From positions 1 to 13,512 of the forward strand of contig RFIM01000095.1 of NCBI GenBank assembly GCA_003695215.1: a stretch of 13,512 bases of DNA, in the 5' to 3' direction. Below are positions 5,778 through 13,036 of the stretch, piece by piece. This stretch comes from Chloroflexota bacterium. GTDB lineage: Bacteria; Chloroflexota; Anaerolineae; Aggregatilineales; UBA2796. Both the position numbers and the translations under genes were made by a program. Below the pieces are notes generated by a model, which searched no databases, had not been told where the DNA came from, and saw only the letters and a list, made by a program, of their open reading frames with translations. The stretch's first letter is position 1; each line of letters opens with the position of its first letter.

Positions 5778-6722
5778 CTAGCTCAGCCGAATGCGCGGAT
5801 TGAGCGCTGCATACAGCAGATCGGCGATCAGGTTGGCGAGCGCGAAGGCCGTCACGGCGATCATCACGCCGCCGAGAATCAGCGGCAAATCGCGCTGCTG
5901 TATGGCGAAGACCATCAATCTGCCCAAGCCTGGATAAGCGAAGACGTTCTCGATCACCACCAAACCGCTGATCAGCCAACCGAAGCTGATGGCGATGACT
6001 GTGATCGTCGGCAAGAGCGCGTTGCGTAGCACATGCTTGAAGACAACCTGCCGCCAACGCAAGCCTTTTAACACAGCTGTGCGCACGTAAGTGCGCCGCA
6101 GCTCTGCGATCACGCCGACGCGCGTCAAGCGCCCAATGTACGCTAACAAGACAGCCGCAGCTGTCAGCGAGGGCAGGATCAAGCGCGGCAGAGCTTCGCT
6201 AAAGCTGGCATCAGGCGGCACTGAAGCGCTCGGCGGCAAGAGCTTCCACTCCAGCGCCACCACATTGATCAAGATGATGCCCATCACAAACTCTGGGATG
6301 CCCACCAGGATCAGCGAGATCAAGCTGAAGGCTATATCGAAAGGCTTGCCTTCGCTCAAGCCTGCCAACAAGCCGAGCAGCACCGAAAGCGGCACGGCAA
6401 TCAGCATGGCGATCAGCGCCAAGCGCATTGAGTTGCCCAAACGCTGCATGACCAGCGGCATGATCGGCGCCTTGAGCGCGTAGGAATTGCCCCAATCGCC
6501 GCGCAAGAATTTGCCCAACCAATTGGCGTACTGTATCAGGAATGGCAGGTCCAAGCCTAGCTCTTGGCGCAGCGCTGCGCGCGCGGCAGGCTCGGCGCCG
6601 CGCCCGAGTACTGCGGTCTCAACGTCGCCGGGCAACAGGCGCACTGCTGCAAAGACGATCAGCGAGGTGAGCAGCAGCGTCAGGCCGAAGAAGAGCACGC
6701 GCCGAGTCAAGTAGCTGATCAT
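5778..6722 (-). CDS. OppB/DppB-like ABC transporter permease
   Basis: A 314-residue inner-membrane permease of the peptide/nickel (PepT) importer family. The N-terminal MISYLTRRVLFFGLTLLLTSLIVF (1-24) is the first transmembrane helix typical of OppB/DppB. Further helices lie near 98-121, 130-157, 182-198, 238-258 and 284-306. A periplasmic GLDLPFLIQYANWLGKFLRGDWGNS segment (56-80) is a hallmark of the family. The EAA loop is YVRTAVLKGLRWRQVVFKHV (212-231) continuing into RNALLPTI. It is the last gene of the importer operon; ATG 6722 overlaps the stop of the fused ATPase gene by 4 nt (ATGA), with CGGAG 8 nt upstream. The substrate is not readable from the sequence; oligopeptides or dipeptides are the default. 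Confidence 0.9.
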   Translation of the reverse strand: MISYLTRRVLFFGLTLLLTSLIVFAAVRLLPGDVETAVLGRGAEPAARAALRQELGLDLPFLIQYANWLGKFLRGDWGNSYALKAPIMPLVMQRLGNSMRLALIAMLIAVPLSVLLGLLAGLSEGKPFDIAFSLISLILVGIPEFVMGIILINVVALEWKLLPPSASVPPDASFSEALPRLILPSLTAAAVLLAYIGRLTRVGVIAELRRTYVRTAVLKGLRWRQVVFKHVLRNALLPTITVIAISFGWLISGLVVIENVFAYPGLGRLMVFAIQQRDLPLILGGVMIAVTAFALANLIADLLYAALNPRIRLS

Positions 6723-8809
6723 CCTTCGGGCTCCGTTTGCAGCGCTGCCAGCTCATCAGGCGGGATGTGGCAGCGGTAATACCCGCCCTGCCTATCGCGC
6801 TGCCAAGGCGGCGCTTGTGTACGGCAGATATCGCCCAGGTAGCGCGGGCAGCGCGGATGAAAGCGGCAGCCGCTCGGCACGATGTTGCTGGGCTGATCGT
6901 CCGTCAGGCGGATGCGGCGCATTCGCGCCTTGGGATCGGGCAAGGGAATAGATGCCAGGAGTGCTTCTGTGTACGGATGATGTGGCGGCATGAAGAAGCT
7001 CTCGGCTGTGCCGCGCTCAACCAGCTGGCCGCGATAGATCACAGCGATGTAATCCGCCAGATAGCTGACTACGGCTAGATCGTGCGAGATGAGCAGATAA
7101 GCCACCTGATGTTGCTGCTGCAATTGGGCCAGCAGGTTCAAGATCGCGGCTTGTACCGAGACATCCAGCGAGGAGACAGGCTCGTCGCACAGAATCAGCG
7201 CCGGTTGTGCCGCGAAGGCGCGCGCAATGGCGACGCGCTGCTTCTCGCCGCCGCTCAATTCGCTCGGAAAGCGCGACAAGTAGTCTGCAGGCAGGCTCAC
7301 GGCGCGCAGAAGCTCGGCAGCGGCGCGATTGGCCTCGGCGCGGCTCATACCGCTCAGCGTCATCAGCGGTCGGCGCAAGGTCTGACCGATAGTGCGGTAA
7401 GGGTTGAGCGATTCCTCAGGATGCTGGAAGATCATCTGCATAGCTTTGAGCGTCGCTTTGGCGCGTTGACGCGGCCTGCCGCGCAAGGGCATATCCAGCA
7501 GATGCGCTTCGCCGCTCTCAATGGCGATCAAACCGATCAGGCTTCGCGCGAAGGTCGTCTTGCCGCTGCCCGATTCGCCGACCAAGCCGAGCGTCTTGCC
7601 GCGCAGCACGCGCATTGAGACGTCGTCCACAGCGCGGAAGGGCGGCTTCTGGCCGAGCAGCCTGCCTAACAAGCCGCGCACGCCATATTGAACGCGCACG
7701 TGATCGGCGCGCATCACGGTCGCTTGGGCGCCATTTTGCTCGCCGCTGAAGAGCTGCTCGAAAAAGGCGATCTCAGCCTGCTGCATTTCGCGCCGTTTTA
7801 GCTCAGCTGAGGCCTCTTCGAGGCGCAAACTGCCCGCTGCGATCTCACGCCAGCGGTGGCAACGTACCAGATGGCCTTCAACGGCGCGCTCTAGCGGCGG
7901 TTTCTGGGCATGGCACAGCTCAATGGCCGCTGCGCAGCGCGGTGCAAAGACACAGCCGCTCGGCCGCTGGCGCAGAGACGGAATCCTGCCTGGTATGGCT
8001 TGCAATGGCCTCGGATCGCCGATGCGCGGCACAGCGCGCAGCAGCAAGCGCGTGTACGGATGCAACGCCATGCTGTAGAGCGTGATTGTTGGCGCATCTT
8101 CCATCACTTCACCTGCATATAGGACTGCCACGCGCTGGCACATGCGCGCCACTACGCCTAGATTATGCGTCACGAAGAGCGTAGCAGCGCGATGGCTATC
8201 TTGAAGCTCAGCGAACAGGTCGAGGATAGCGGCTTCAGTGGTTACATCAAGGCTGGTAGTCGGTTCGTCTAGCACCAGAAGGCGCAGCTCAGGGCTGGCG
8301 AGCGCCATGGCGATCAGGGCACGTTGTTGTTGCCCGCCGCTGATTTGATGCGGGTAGCGGCGCGCCACGCCTTCAGGATCGGGCAGTTTAACGCGCTGTA
8401 GCATTTCCACGGCGCGGGCATGCGCCGCGCGGCGCGAGAGATGCGCGTGCCGCCTGACCAACTCGGCGATCTGCTCGCCAATCGTCAGCGCAGGGTTGAG
8501 CGCGCTGAGCGGATCTTGCGGTACCATGCTCAGGCGCGCTCCCCAGATTTGTTCACGGCGCCGACGCGGCGCGTTCAGCCAATCCTCGCCTTCAAAGTGA
8601 ATTTTGCCCTGCCGCACAGCGCCGTTAGCGCTCAAGTAGCCCATCACAGCTTGCACGAGCGTGCTTTTGCCGCTGCCCGATTCGCCGACGATGCCGTAGG
8701 TCTGCGCCGCGTTCACGCTCAGCGAGACCTCGCGCACGGCGTCTAGCCACACGCCCTGCAACCGATAAGCGACCGTCAAATTCTCAATGGCGAGAATCGG
8801 GCTCTCCAT
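6719..8809 (-). CDS. fused OppD-OppF peptide ABC transporter ATPase
   Basis: One 696-residue protein carries both ATPase subunits of a peptide-type importer. First half: Walker A GESGSGKST (42-50), Q-loop Q98, signature ISGGQ (156-160), Walker B LLVLDEP (177-183), H215. Second half: Walker A GESGSGKTT (411-419), Q462, LSGGE (518-522), LILCDEP (538-544), H576. All catalytic residues are present, so both sites look active. Each half ends in the oligopeptide C-terminal region with four cysteines (286, 292, 299, 317 and 648, 654, 662, 680), the arrangement linked to a 4Fe-4S cluster in OppD-type proteins. The linker (about 320-362) is charged and probably helical. Start ATG 8809 has GAGG 7 nt ahead and shares its A with the OppC stop (TGATG); an extension to 8932 would lie inside the OppC gene. 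Confidence 0.93.
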   Translation of the reverse strand: MESPILAIENLTVAYRLQGVWLDAVREVSLSVNAAQTYGIVGESGSGKSTLVQAVMGYLSANGAVRQGKIHFEGEDWLNAPRRRREQIWGARLSMVPQDPLSALNPALTIGEQIAELVRRHAHLSRRAAHARAVEMLQRVKLPDPEGVARRYPHQISGGQQQRALIAMALASPELRLLVLDEPTTSLDVTTEAAILDLFAELQDSHRAATLFVTHNLGVVARMCQRVAVLYAGEVMEDAPTITLYSMALHPYTRLLLRAVPRIGDPRPLQAIPGRIPSLRQRPSGCVFAPRCAAAIELCHAQKPPLERAVEGHLVRCHRWREIAAGSLRLEEASAELKRREMQQAEIAFFEQLFSGEQNGAQATVMRADHVRVQYGVRGLLGRLLGQKPPFRAVDDVSMRVLRGKTLGLVGESGSGKTTFARSLIGLIAIESGEAHLLDMPLRGRPRQRAKATLKAMQMIFQHPEESLNPYRTIGQTLRRPLMTLSGMSRAEANRAAAELLRAVSLPADYLSRFPSELSGGEKQRVAIARAFAAQPALILCDEPVSSLDVSVQAAILNLLAQLQQQHQVAYLLISHDLAVVSYLADYIAVIYRGQLVERGTAESFFMPPHHPYTEALLASIPLPDPKARMRRIRLTDDQPSNIVPSGCRFHPRCPRYLGDICRTQAPPWQRDRQGGYYRCHIPPDELAALQTEPEG

Positions 8810-9708
8810 CAGTCGGCCTCGCTGTATTCTAACAAGCGGCGCAAGCCGTCTGCCATCAAATTCACACAGACCACCAGCACCACAATGGCTGCAGATGGGA
8901 AGAAGAGTATATGTGGCGAGAGCGCATACCAATCGCGCGCCTCACTGACCATCAAGCCCCAGTCAGGCTCTGGGCGCGCCACGCCTAAGCCCAGAAAGCC
9001 GAGCGATGCTACCAGGAAAATGGCGTATGAGAAGCGCAGCGCACCTTCAACAGCCAGAGTCGGCAAGACAGCTGGCATGATCTCGCGGAACAGGATGTGG
9101 AAGCGCGATTCGCCGCCAATTTCCGCCGCCTCAATGTACGCCTTCGTCTTGACATCTAGCACTACGCTGCGCACCACGCGAGTCACAATTGGCACATATA
9201 GGATCACAATTGCCACCAAGACCGTGAAGCGCGAGTTGCCCAAAGCGCCTAGCAACACCAATGTCAGCAGCAGCGAAGGCAGCGCCAAAAGCGCATCCGC
9301 CAAGCGCATGACGATCTGATCGAGCCAGCCGCCGAGATAGCCGACGTACAAGCCGATCACCAAGCCGAGCCCGACTGCGATCAGCGTGGCGCTGCCCGTC
9401 AGGGCGAAGATATTGCGCCCGCCATAGATGATGCGGCTCAGGATATCGCGCCCGAAGTTATCTGTGCCAAACGGATGCGCCAATGAAGGCGGCTGATTGC
9501 GCTCTGAGAGGCTGTTGGCAGTTGGATTATAAGGCGTCAGGTAAGGGCCGATCAGTGCGAGTAGCAGAAAGCCAATCACGCCCAGAGCGCCGATGCTCGA
9601 GAGCGGCGCGTCGTGCCACAAGCGCCTGAGCAGGCGTCCGCGCCGTGCCATGCTCAAGCGAACGATCTGCAAAGGCTGAGTTTGGCGCTGCCGAGCAGTT
9701 GCGCGCAT
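8809..9708 (-). CDS. OppC/DppC-like ABC transporter permease
   Basis: A 299-residue inner-membrane permease. A basic cytoplasmic N-terminus precedes the first transmembrane helix (38-58), then the OppC signature HPFGTDNFGRDILSRIIYGGR (78-98) on the periplasmic side. Further helices lie near 101-124, 139-156, 161-176, 224-243 and 268-287. The EAA loop reads YIEAAEIGGESRFHILFREI (191-210) continuing MPAVLPTL. ATG 9708 has AAAGGTG about 10 nt upstream; ATG 9651 in frame lacks one. The OppC-like gene here directly follows the binding protein and precedes the ATPase, while the OppB-like partner is at the far end of the operon, a rearranged order for this family. An intercistronic hairpin lies just upstream. 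Confidence 0.92.
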   Translation of the reverse strand: MRATARQRQTQPLQIVRLSMARRGRLLRRLWHDAPLSSIGALGVIGFLLLALIGPYLTPYNPTANSLSERNQPPSLAHPFGTDNFGRDILSRIIYGGRNIFALTGSATLIAVGLGLVIGLYVGYLGGWLDQIVMRLADALLALPSLLLTLVLLGALGNSRFTVLVAIVILYVPIVTRVVRSVVLDVKTKAYIEAAEIGGESRFHILFREIMPAVLPTLAVEGALRFSYAIFLVASLGFLGLGVARPEPDWGLMVSEARDWYALSPHILFFPSAAIVVLVVCVNLMADGLRRLLEYSEAD

Positions 9709-9743
9709 GGCAATCAGGCACCTTTCAAGTCAGGACGAGCTCA

Positions 9744-9770
9744 GAGCCTGCAGCGCTAGGCTGCAGGCTC
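9744..9770 (-). other. perfect 11-bp intercistronic hairpin
   Basis: GAGCCTGCAGC (9744-9754) is the exact reverse complement of GCTGCAGGCTC (9760-9770), with a GCTAG loop. It lies in the 81-bp gap between the binding-protein stop (9790) and the permease start (9708). Neither side has a T-run. Such structures often protect the upstream mRNA from 3' exonucleases and give more binding protein than membrane subunits; here that role is inferred. Confidence 0.7.
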
Positions 9771-9789
9771 ACCTGCTCTCATGTCTTGC

Positions 9790-11364
9790 TCAGGCTTGGC
9801 GCGCCCGAGTGAAAGTGGTGCGGCCAGGGAAGGCTTGCACAGTGAAGCCTCCTTCGAACTGCCATTCCTTGCGCGCCGCGCCTACGGTCGGGAAGAAGTA
9901 AGGGATGATCAGCGGGCCGTCTTCGGCTAACTTGCGCTGAATGGCTTTGTAGGCGGCAATGCGCTCAGCGCGATCCACTGAAGTGCCTGCCTTGACGATC
10001 AGCGCATCCAGCTCAGGATCGGCAATACGCGATTCATTCCACTTGCCATCGGATTTGAGCGAGAAATCGAGGTATTGCTGCGGCGAAGGGCGCGCTCCCC
10101 AGCCAGTGATGCCCAGCTGGACTTCCAACCAGCCGTCATCGCCGTAGTAGGTCGCTTCATCCACCAGGTTGATGTTGACCGTGATGCCGGCTTTCGCCCA
10201 TTGATCCTTGATGACCACAGCGAAATCCGGGCGCGTGCCTGTGTTAGGCACGAACAGATCGAAGGTCAGGTCAGGATAGCCCGCCTCAGCCAGCAAGGCG
10301 CGCGCGCCGTCAGGATCATAAGGCGGCAGAGGCGAGTCAGGATCGAAATAATCGGCGAAGTAGGCGCCAATCGGCGCATCGCGCCCTGGCGAGCCAAGCC
10401 CGAGCTGTGCGAAAGCGTTGATCTCCTCGCGGTTGGTCGCCATCTTGAGCGCCTTGCGCACGCGCGGATCGTTGCCAGGCGGCATATCCATGCGCAGGCG
10501 CAGCGCATCGTGCCCTGAGGTCGGGAAGGTGACTGTCTGCAGATTCGGATCGTTTTGCAGGGCCACAAAGCGCGCATTCGGCATTCGCAACACCACATCC
10601 AGCTCACCGCCGCGCAGCGCTTCGATAGCTGCGTTCGAGTCTAGATAGCGATGTTCCATGCCAGCGGCATATGGCAAACCACTCTGCCAGTAGTCCTCAT
10701 TTGCCACGAAGAGAGTGCGATCTTCAGGGATGTAACGCTCGACCTTGAAAGGCCCTGTGCCAATGAACTCGGTCTCGAAATTCGTGGCGCCGGCGCGCAC
10801 AATCACGGCTGAATTATCAGTGATGCTGTAGATGAAGTCAGGCTCAGTCGTCTTCAAGGTGAAAACCACTGTCAGGTCGTCGGGCGCGCTGATCTGCTCA
10901 AGGTTATCGAAGAGCGAAATCTTGGGCGAGCCAACAGCAGGATCGCGCAGGCGGTTGAAGCTGTAGAGGACGTCCTCAGCCGTCAGCGGCTTGCCATCAT
11001 GGAATTTGGCGTTCGGAACCAGCTTGAAGGTGTACTGACGTCCATCTTCGCTGACCCGCCAGGACTCCGCAAGGCGTGGCGACACGGCGTCGGTTGTGGT
11101 CACGTCCACTAGATAATCGTAGACGGCTGTCAGGAACGCGATCTCGGAGTCGCTCGAGGCGAAGGCGGGATCAAGCCGCTTGACTGCTTCCCAGCCGACG
11201 CGAATCACGCCTGTGCGCGCCGTTTGTGGGCGCAAGCCTTGCGCTGAGCGGTCTGATGCTTGGGCGAAAGTTGGCGAGGTTTTGTAGAGAAGTGCTCCAG
11301 CGGCGGCAGCGGCACTCAGGCTCAGGAAGCGACGGCGGCTGATCTTTCGTGATGAACTACACAT
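9790..11364 (-). CDS. peptide-type ABC transporter substrate-binding protein with Tat signal
   Basis: A 524-residue family 5 extracellular solute-binding protein (SBP_bac_5). The N-terminus carries a twin-arginine motif SRRRFL (9-14), a hydrophobic Ala-rich core and a signal-peptidase site after AQA (34-36). The family motifs follow: LAESWRVSEDGRQYTFKLV (98-116), FHDGKPLTAEDVLYSFNRL (121-139), GTGPFKVERY (202-211) and DPRVRKALKMATNREEI (299-315). It would capture the substrate outside the membrane and deliver it to the OppB/C-like permeases. I chose ATG 11364 because it gives a standard Tat leader; GTG 11466 in frame adds 34 residues ahead of it. No Shine-Dalgarno lies right before ATG 11364: the strong GGAGG is about 46 nt away across a hairpin. 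It is the first gene of the operon, with a promoter at 11518-11545. Confidence 0.9.
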   Translation of the reverse strand: MCSSSRKISRRRFLSLSAAAAAGALLYKTSPTFAQASDRSAQGLRPQTARTGVIRVGWEAVKRLDPAFASSDSEIAFLTAVYDYLVDVTTTDAVSPRLAESWRVSEDGRQYTFKLVPNAKFHDGKPLTAEDVLYSFNRLRDPAVGSPKISLFDNLEQISAPDDLTVVFTLKTTEPDFIYSITDNSAVIVRAGATNFETEFIGTGPFKVERYIPEDRTLFVANEDYWQSGLPYAAGMEHRYLDSNAAIEALRGGELDVVLRMPNARFVALQNDPNLQTVTFPTSGHDALRLRMDMPPGNDPRVRKALKMATNREEINAFAQLGLGSPGRDAPIGAYFADYFDPDSPLPPYDPDGARALLAEAGYPDLTFDLFVPNTGTRPDFAVVIKDQWAKAGITVNINLVDEATYYGDDGWLEVQLGITGWGARPSPQQYLDFSLKSDGKWNESRIADPELDALIVKAGTSVDRAERIAAYKAIQRKLAEDGPLIIPYFFPTVGAARKEWQFEGGFTVQAFPGRTTFTRARQA

Positions 11365-11372
11365 AGCGATTT

Positions 11373-11419
11373 GGCGCAAAAACTGCTCGTGCAGTGGAGT
11401 ATGCGCCCTTCCTCCTTTC
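11373..11419 (-). promoter_or_regulatory. strong Shine-Dalgarno separated from the start codon by a hairpin
   Basis: On the minus strand AAAGGAGG (plus 11411-11418) is followed by GGCGCA (11402-11407), which pairs with TGCGCC (11373-11378). Inside it ACTGC (11391-11395) pairs with GCAGT (11382-11386) around a 4-base loop. If folded, the spacing from GGAGG to ATG 11364 falls from 46 nt to about 11 nt, a workable distance. That this is how the gene is translated is inference. Confidence 0.5.
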
Positions 11420-11517
11420 AGGTAGAAAAACCAATATTGAAGCACGTATGCCGCGGTCGAACGCACCGAAGCACGCCATGCTCACTTAGTTGGGCTTTTC
11501 AAGCGCCAATTTTCTTC

Positions 11518-11545
11518 ATTATAACAATTTCCTGACCTATGGCAA
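11518..11545 (-). promoter_or_regulatory. sigma70 promoter of the peptide-type importer operon
   Basis: On the minus strand TTGCCA (plus 11540-11545) and TATAAT (plus 11518-11523) are spaced by 16 bp, and TGT before the -10 makes an extended -10. The start site would be near 11511, leaving a leader of roughly 147 nt before ATG 11364. The -35 box begins in the last T residues of the preceding terminator. Confidence 0.75.
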
Positions 11546-11567
11546 AAAAAGGGCGGCCGAGCCGCCC
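11544..11567 (-). terminator. intrinsic terminator of the envelope-gene cluster
   Basis: On the minus strand GGGCGGC (plus 11561-11567) pairs with GCCGCCC (plus 11551-11557) around a 3-base TCG loop, followed by seven T residues (plus 11544-11550). It lies 15 bases after the stop of the Ig-repeat protein gene and is a textbook terminator for the leftward cluster. Confidence 0.93.
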
Positions 11568-11582
11568 ATGCGCGCCCTCAGG

Positions 11583-12431
11583 CTAGTTGGCAGGTGTTGG
11601 CGAGGCAAGGACGACAGGCGCTGGCGGCGCTACAGGCACAGCAACTGTCGGTATGGGTGCGCCACCACGAATGATGGGCAAATTGATGACCTGCTCGGCG
11701 TAGACCGTATCATTGGCAAGGTCTACTACGCGCAAGCGCAGCTGGATGTTGAGCGCCTCGTTGCTCGGCAGAATCGGTGCCACGACGCCCTCACCCGCTG
11801 ATGGAACCCAACGGCTCAAGCGCGGTAACTCCACCGAAATAGCGCGTCCATCAGGCAAAAGCTGCTCGAAGACCAGGTTTGCCGTCGGCGCACGGCCGCG
11901 CACGCGCCAAGAAACAGGTATACGCGCTCGATTCTGACCCAGCTCTACAAAATCCACGCCACCTACTGCGGCCTCAAAGCTGACGATTTGCGGCGTCGGC
12001 AAGGGCATGGTCGTATCAAACGGCAAGGTGACAATATGCTGGCTGATCGCGCGCCCTTGCCGATCGAAAAGCGCTAGGCGATAAGTCGGCGGATTGAAAT
12101 CCTGCGATGGTTGCACTACAAGCCGCGCTGAGCCGATCGGCGGCAAGTTCTGATCAGTCAGTGGCGTCCAATCGCCGAGCACAAGCGCGAAGAGCCTCAG
12201 GCTGTAGTCATCTGTCAAGCCGACTGTCTGCCACGAGAGCGCGATCTGCGCCGCGCCGGACTCCAGCGCCTCGACCGTGATCGTACGTGCATCGGAGGTG
12301 AAGCTGAGAATAGCTGGCGGCAATGGGTCTACGCGTTGTGCCTTGGGCGCTAGCATCGCTATGCCACTAGCAGCAATGCTCACGATCACAACTAGCCAAA
12401 TTAGCCCTCGTAAGGACTTCTTCAAGTGCAT
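11583..12431 (-). CDS. membrane-anchored protein with two Ig-like repeats, function unknown
   Basis: A 282-residue protein I cannot name. A basic start (HLKKSLRG) and a hydrophobic segment (9-27) act as signal anchor or signal peptide. Two repeats of about 100 residues follow, each opening with P-x-I-x-S-F (39-44 and 147-152), carrying a central SW strand (IALSWQTVG 63-71; IPVSWRVRG 171-179) and closing with a V-T/N-LP strand near 134-138 and 247-252. This beta-sandwich pattern suggests Ig-like or FN3-like domains outside the cell. A Pro/Ala/Val-rich tail (about 258-282) resembles a flexible linker. ATG 12431 has GAGGAAGG 5 nt ahead; TTG 12449 is in frame but inferior. It is the last gene before the terminator, 35 nt after the YgjP-like gene. 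Its place with an L,D-transpeptidase hints at an envelope role. Confidence 0.65.
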   Translation of the reverse strand: MHLKKSLRGLIWLVVIVSIAASGIAMLAPKAQRVDPLPPAILSFTSDARTITVEALESGAAQIALSWQTVGLTDDYSLRLFALVLGDWTPLTDQNLPPIGSARLVVQPSQDFNPPTYRLALFDRQGRAISQHIVTLPFDTTMPLPTPQIVSFEAAVGGVDFVELGQNRARIPVSWRVRGRAPTANLVFEQLLPDGRAISVELPRLSRWVPSAGEGVVAPILPSNEALNIQLRLRVVDLANDTVYAEQVINLPIIRGGAPIPTVAVPVAPPAPVVLASPTPAN

Positions 12432-12466
12432 AGGAGCCTTCCTCGTCAAAAGCCATCTGTGCGCGC

Positions 12467-13036
12467 TCAGTCCGTGTCAGCCGCGCCTTCAGAGAAAGCC
12501 AAGCCTTCTAAAAAGCCGCGGGCGCGCTCAGTATATGGAAAGCGCGCCAGGTATGCCCAAAATTCAGCGCTATGGTTTGGATACTTGCAATGGCATAGCT
12601 CGTGCGCGATCACGTAATCCAGCACATAGGCAGGGTAGCGCCGCAAGGCTGTGCTGATGCGAATATCGCCATCAGTTGTGCTGCCCGTGCTGCAACTGCC
12701 CAAACGCGTCCGCATATTCTCTGCCCAGCGAATGCTATGCCAGGTCAGCTCGTTATCGAAGTACTGCGCGTTCAGCTGTGCAGCGCGTTCCATCAGCTCG
12801 CGATCCGTCCGTTTCTCAGCGCGAGCGCGGCTGCGCTGGATGCGCGCTGCAATGCGCTCGATCAGCGGCGCAATCACGGCACGCGGCATGTCGCGCGGCA
12901 CGCGCAAAGTCACCACATTGTTGCGCAGCGCCCAGCGGGCATGCTTGCGCAACCGCGAGTCAGGTTGCACCTCAAAGCGGAGTTTCTGATCGCCTGAGGC
13001 GATCTCAAGGCTGAAGGCTTCAGTCGGCTTGCTCAT
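12467..13036 (-). CDS. YgjP-like (DUF45) zinc metallopeptidase-fold protein
   Basis: A 189-residue soluble protein of the YgjP/DUF45 family (PF01863). The zinc motif HELCH spans 145-149, with Glu146 as the likely catalytic base. The third ligand is probably His155 in NHSAEFW (154-160). The upstream WAENMRTRLGSCS stretch (104-116) and the DGDIRISTALRRYPAYVLDYVIAHE region (122-146) match the family pattern, in which RWGSCS-like and I-x-x-x-x-L-x-x-x-P-x-x-x-x-x-Y-V-x-x-HE segments recur; here the first reads RLGSCS. Family members are minimal gluzincin-type proteases, and their substrates are largely unknown. ATG 13036 lacks a strong Shine-Dalgarno, but it overlaps the end of the L,D-transpeptidase gene by 17 nt, suggesting coupled translation. 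Extension to 13162 would only read antisense-like sequence inside the neighbour. Confidence 0.88.
   Translation of the reverse strand: MSKPTEAFSLEIASGDQKLRFEVQPDSRLRKHARWALRNNVVTLRVPRDMPRAVIAPLIERIAARIQRSRARAEKRTDRELMERAAQLNAQYFDNELTWHSIRWAENMRTRLGSCSTGSTTDGDIRISTALRRYPAYVLDYVIAHELCHCKYPNHSAEFWAYLARFPYTERARGFLEGLAFSEGAADTD

Noticed and set aside
5661..6029. Rightward ORF starting MAELADANDSNSFGK
   Set aside because: This is the familiar false ORF made by translating a tRNA-Leu gene, and it runs on antisense to the permease.
7082..7618. Rightward 178-codon ORF
   Set aside because: Antisense to the second ATPase half, whose Walker and signature motifs are intact in the leftward frame.
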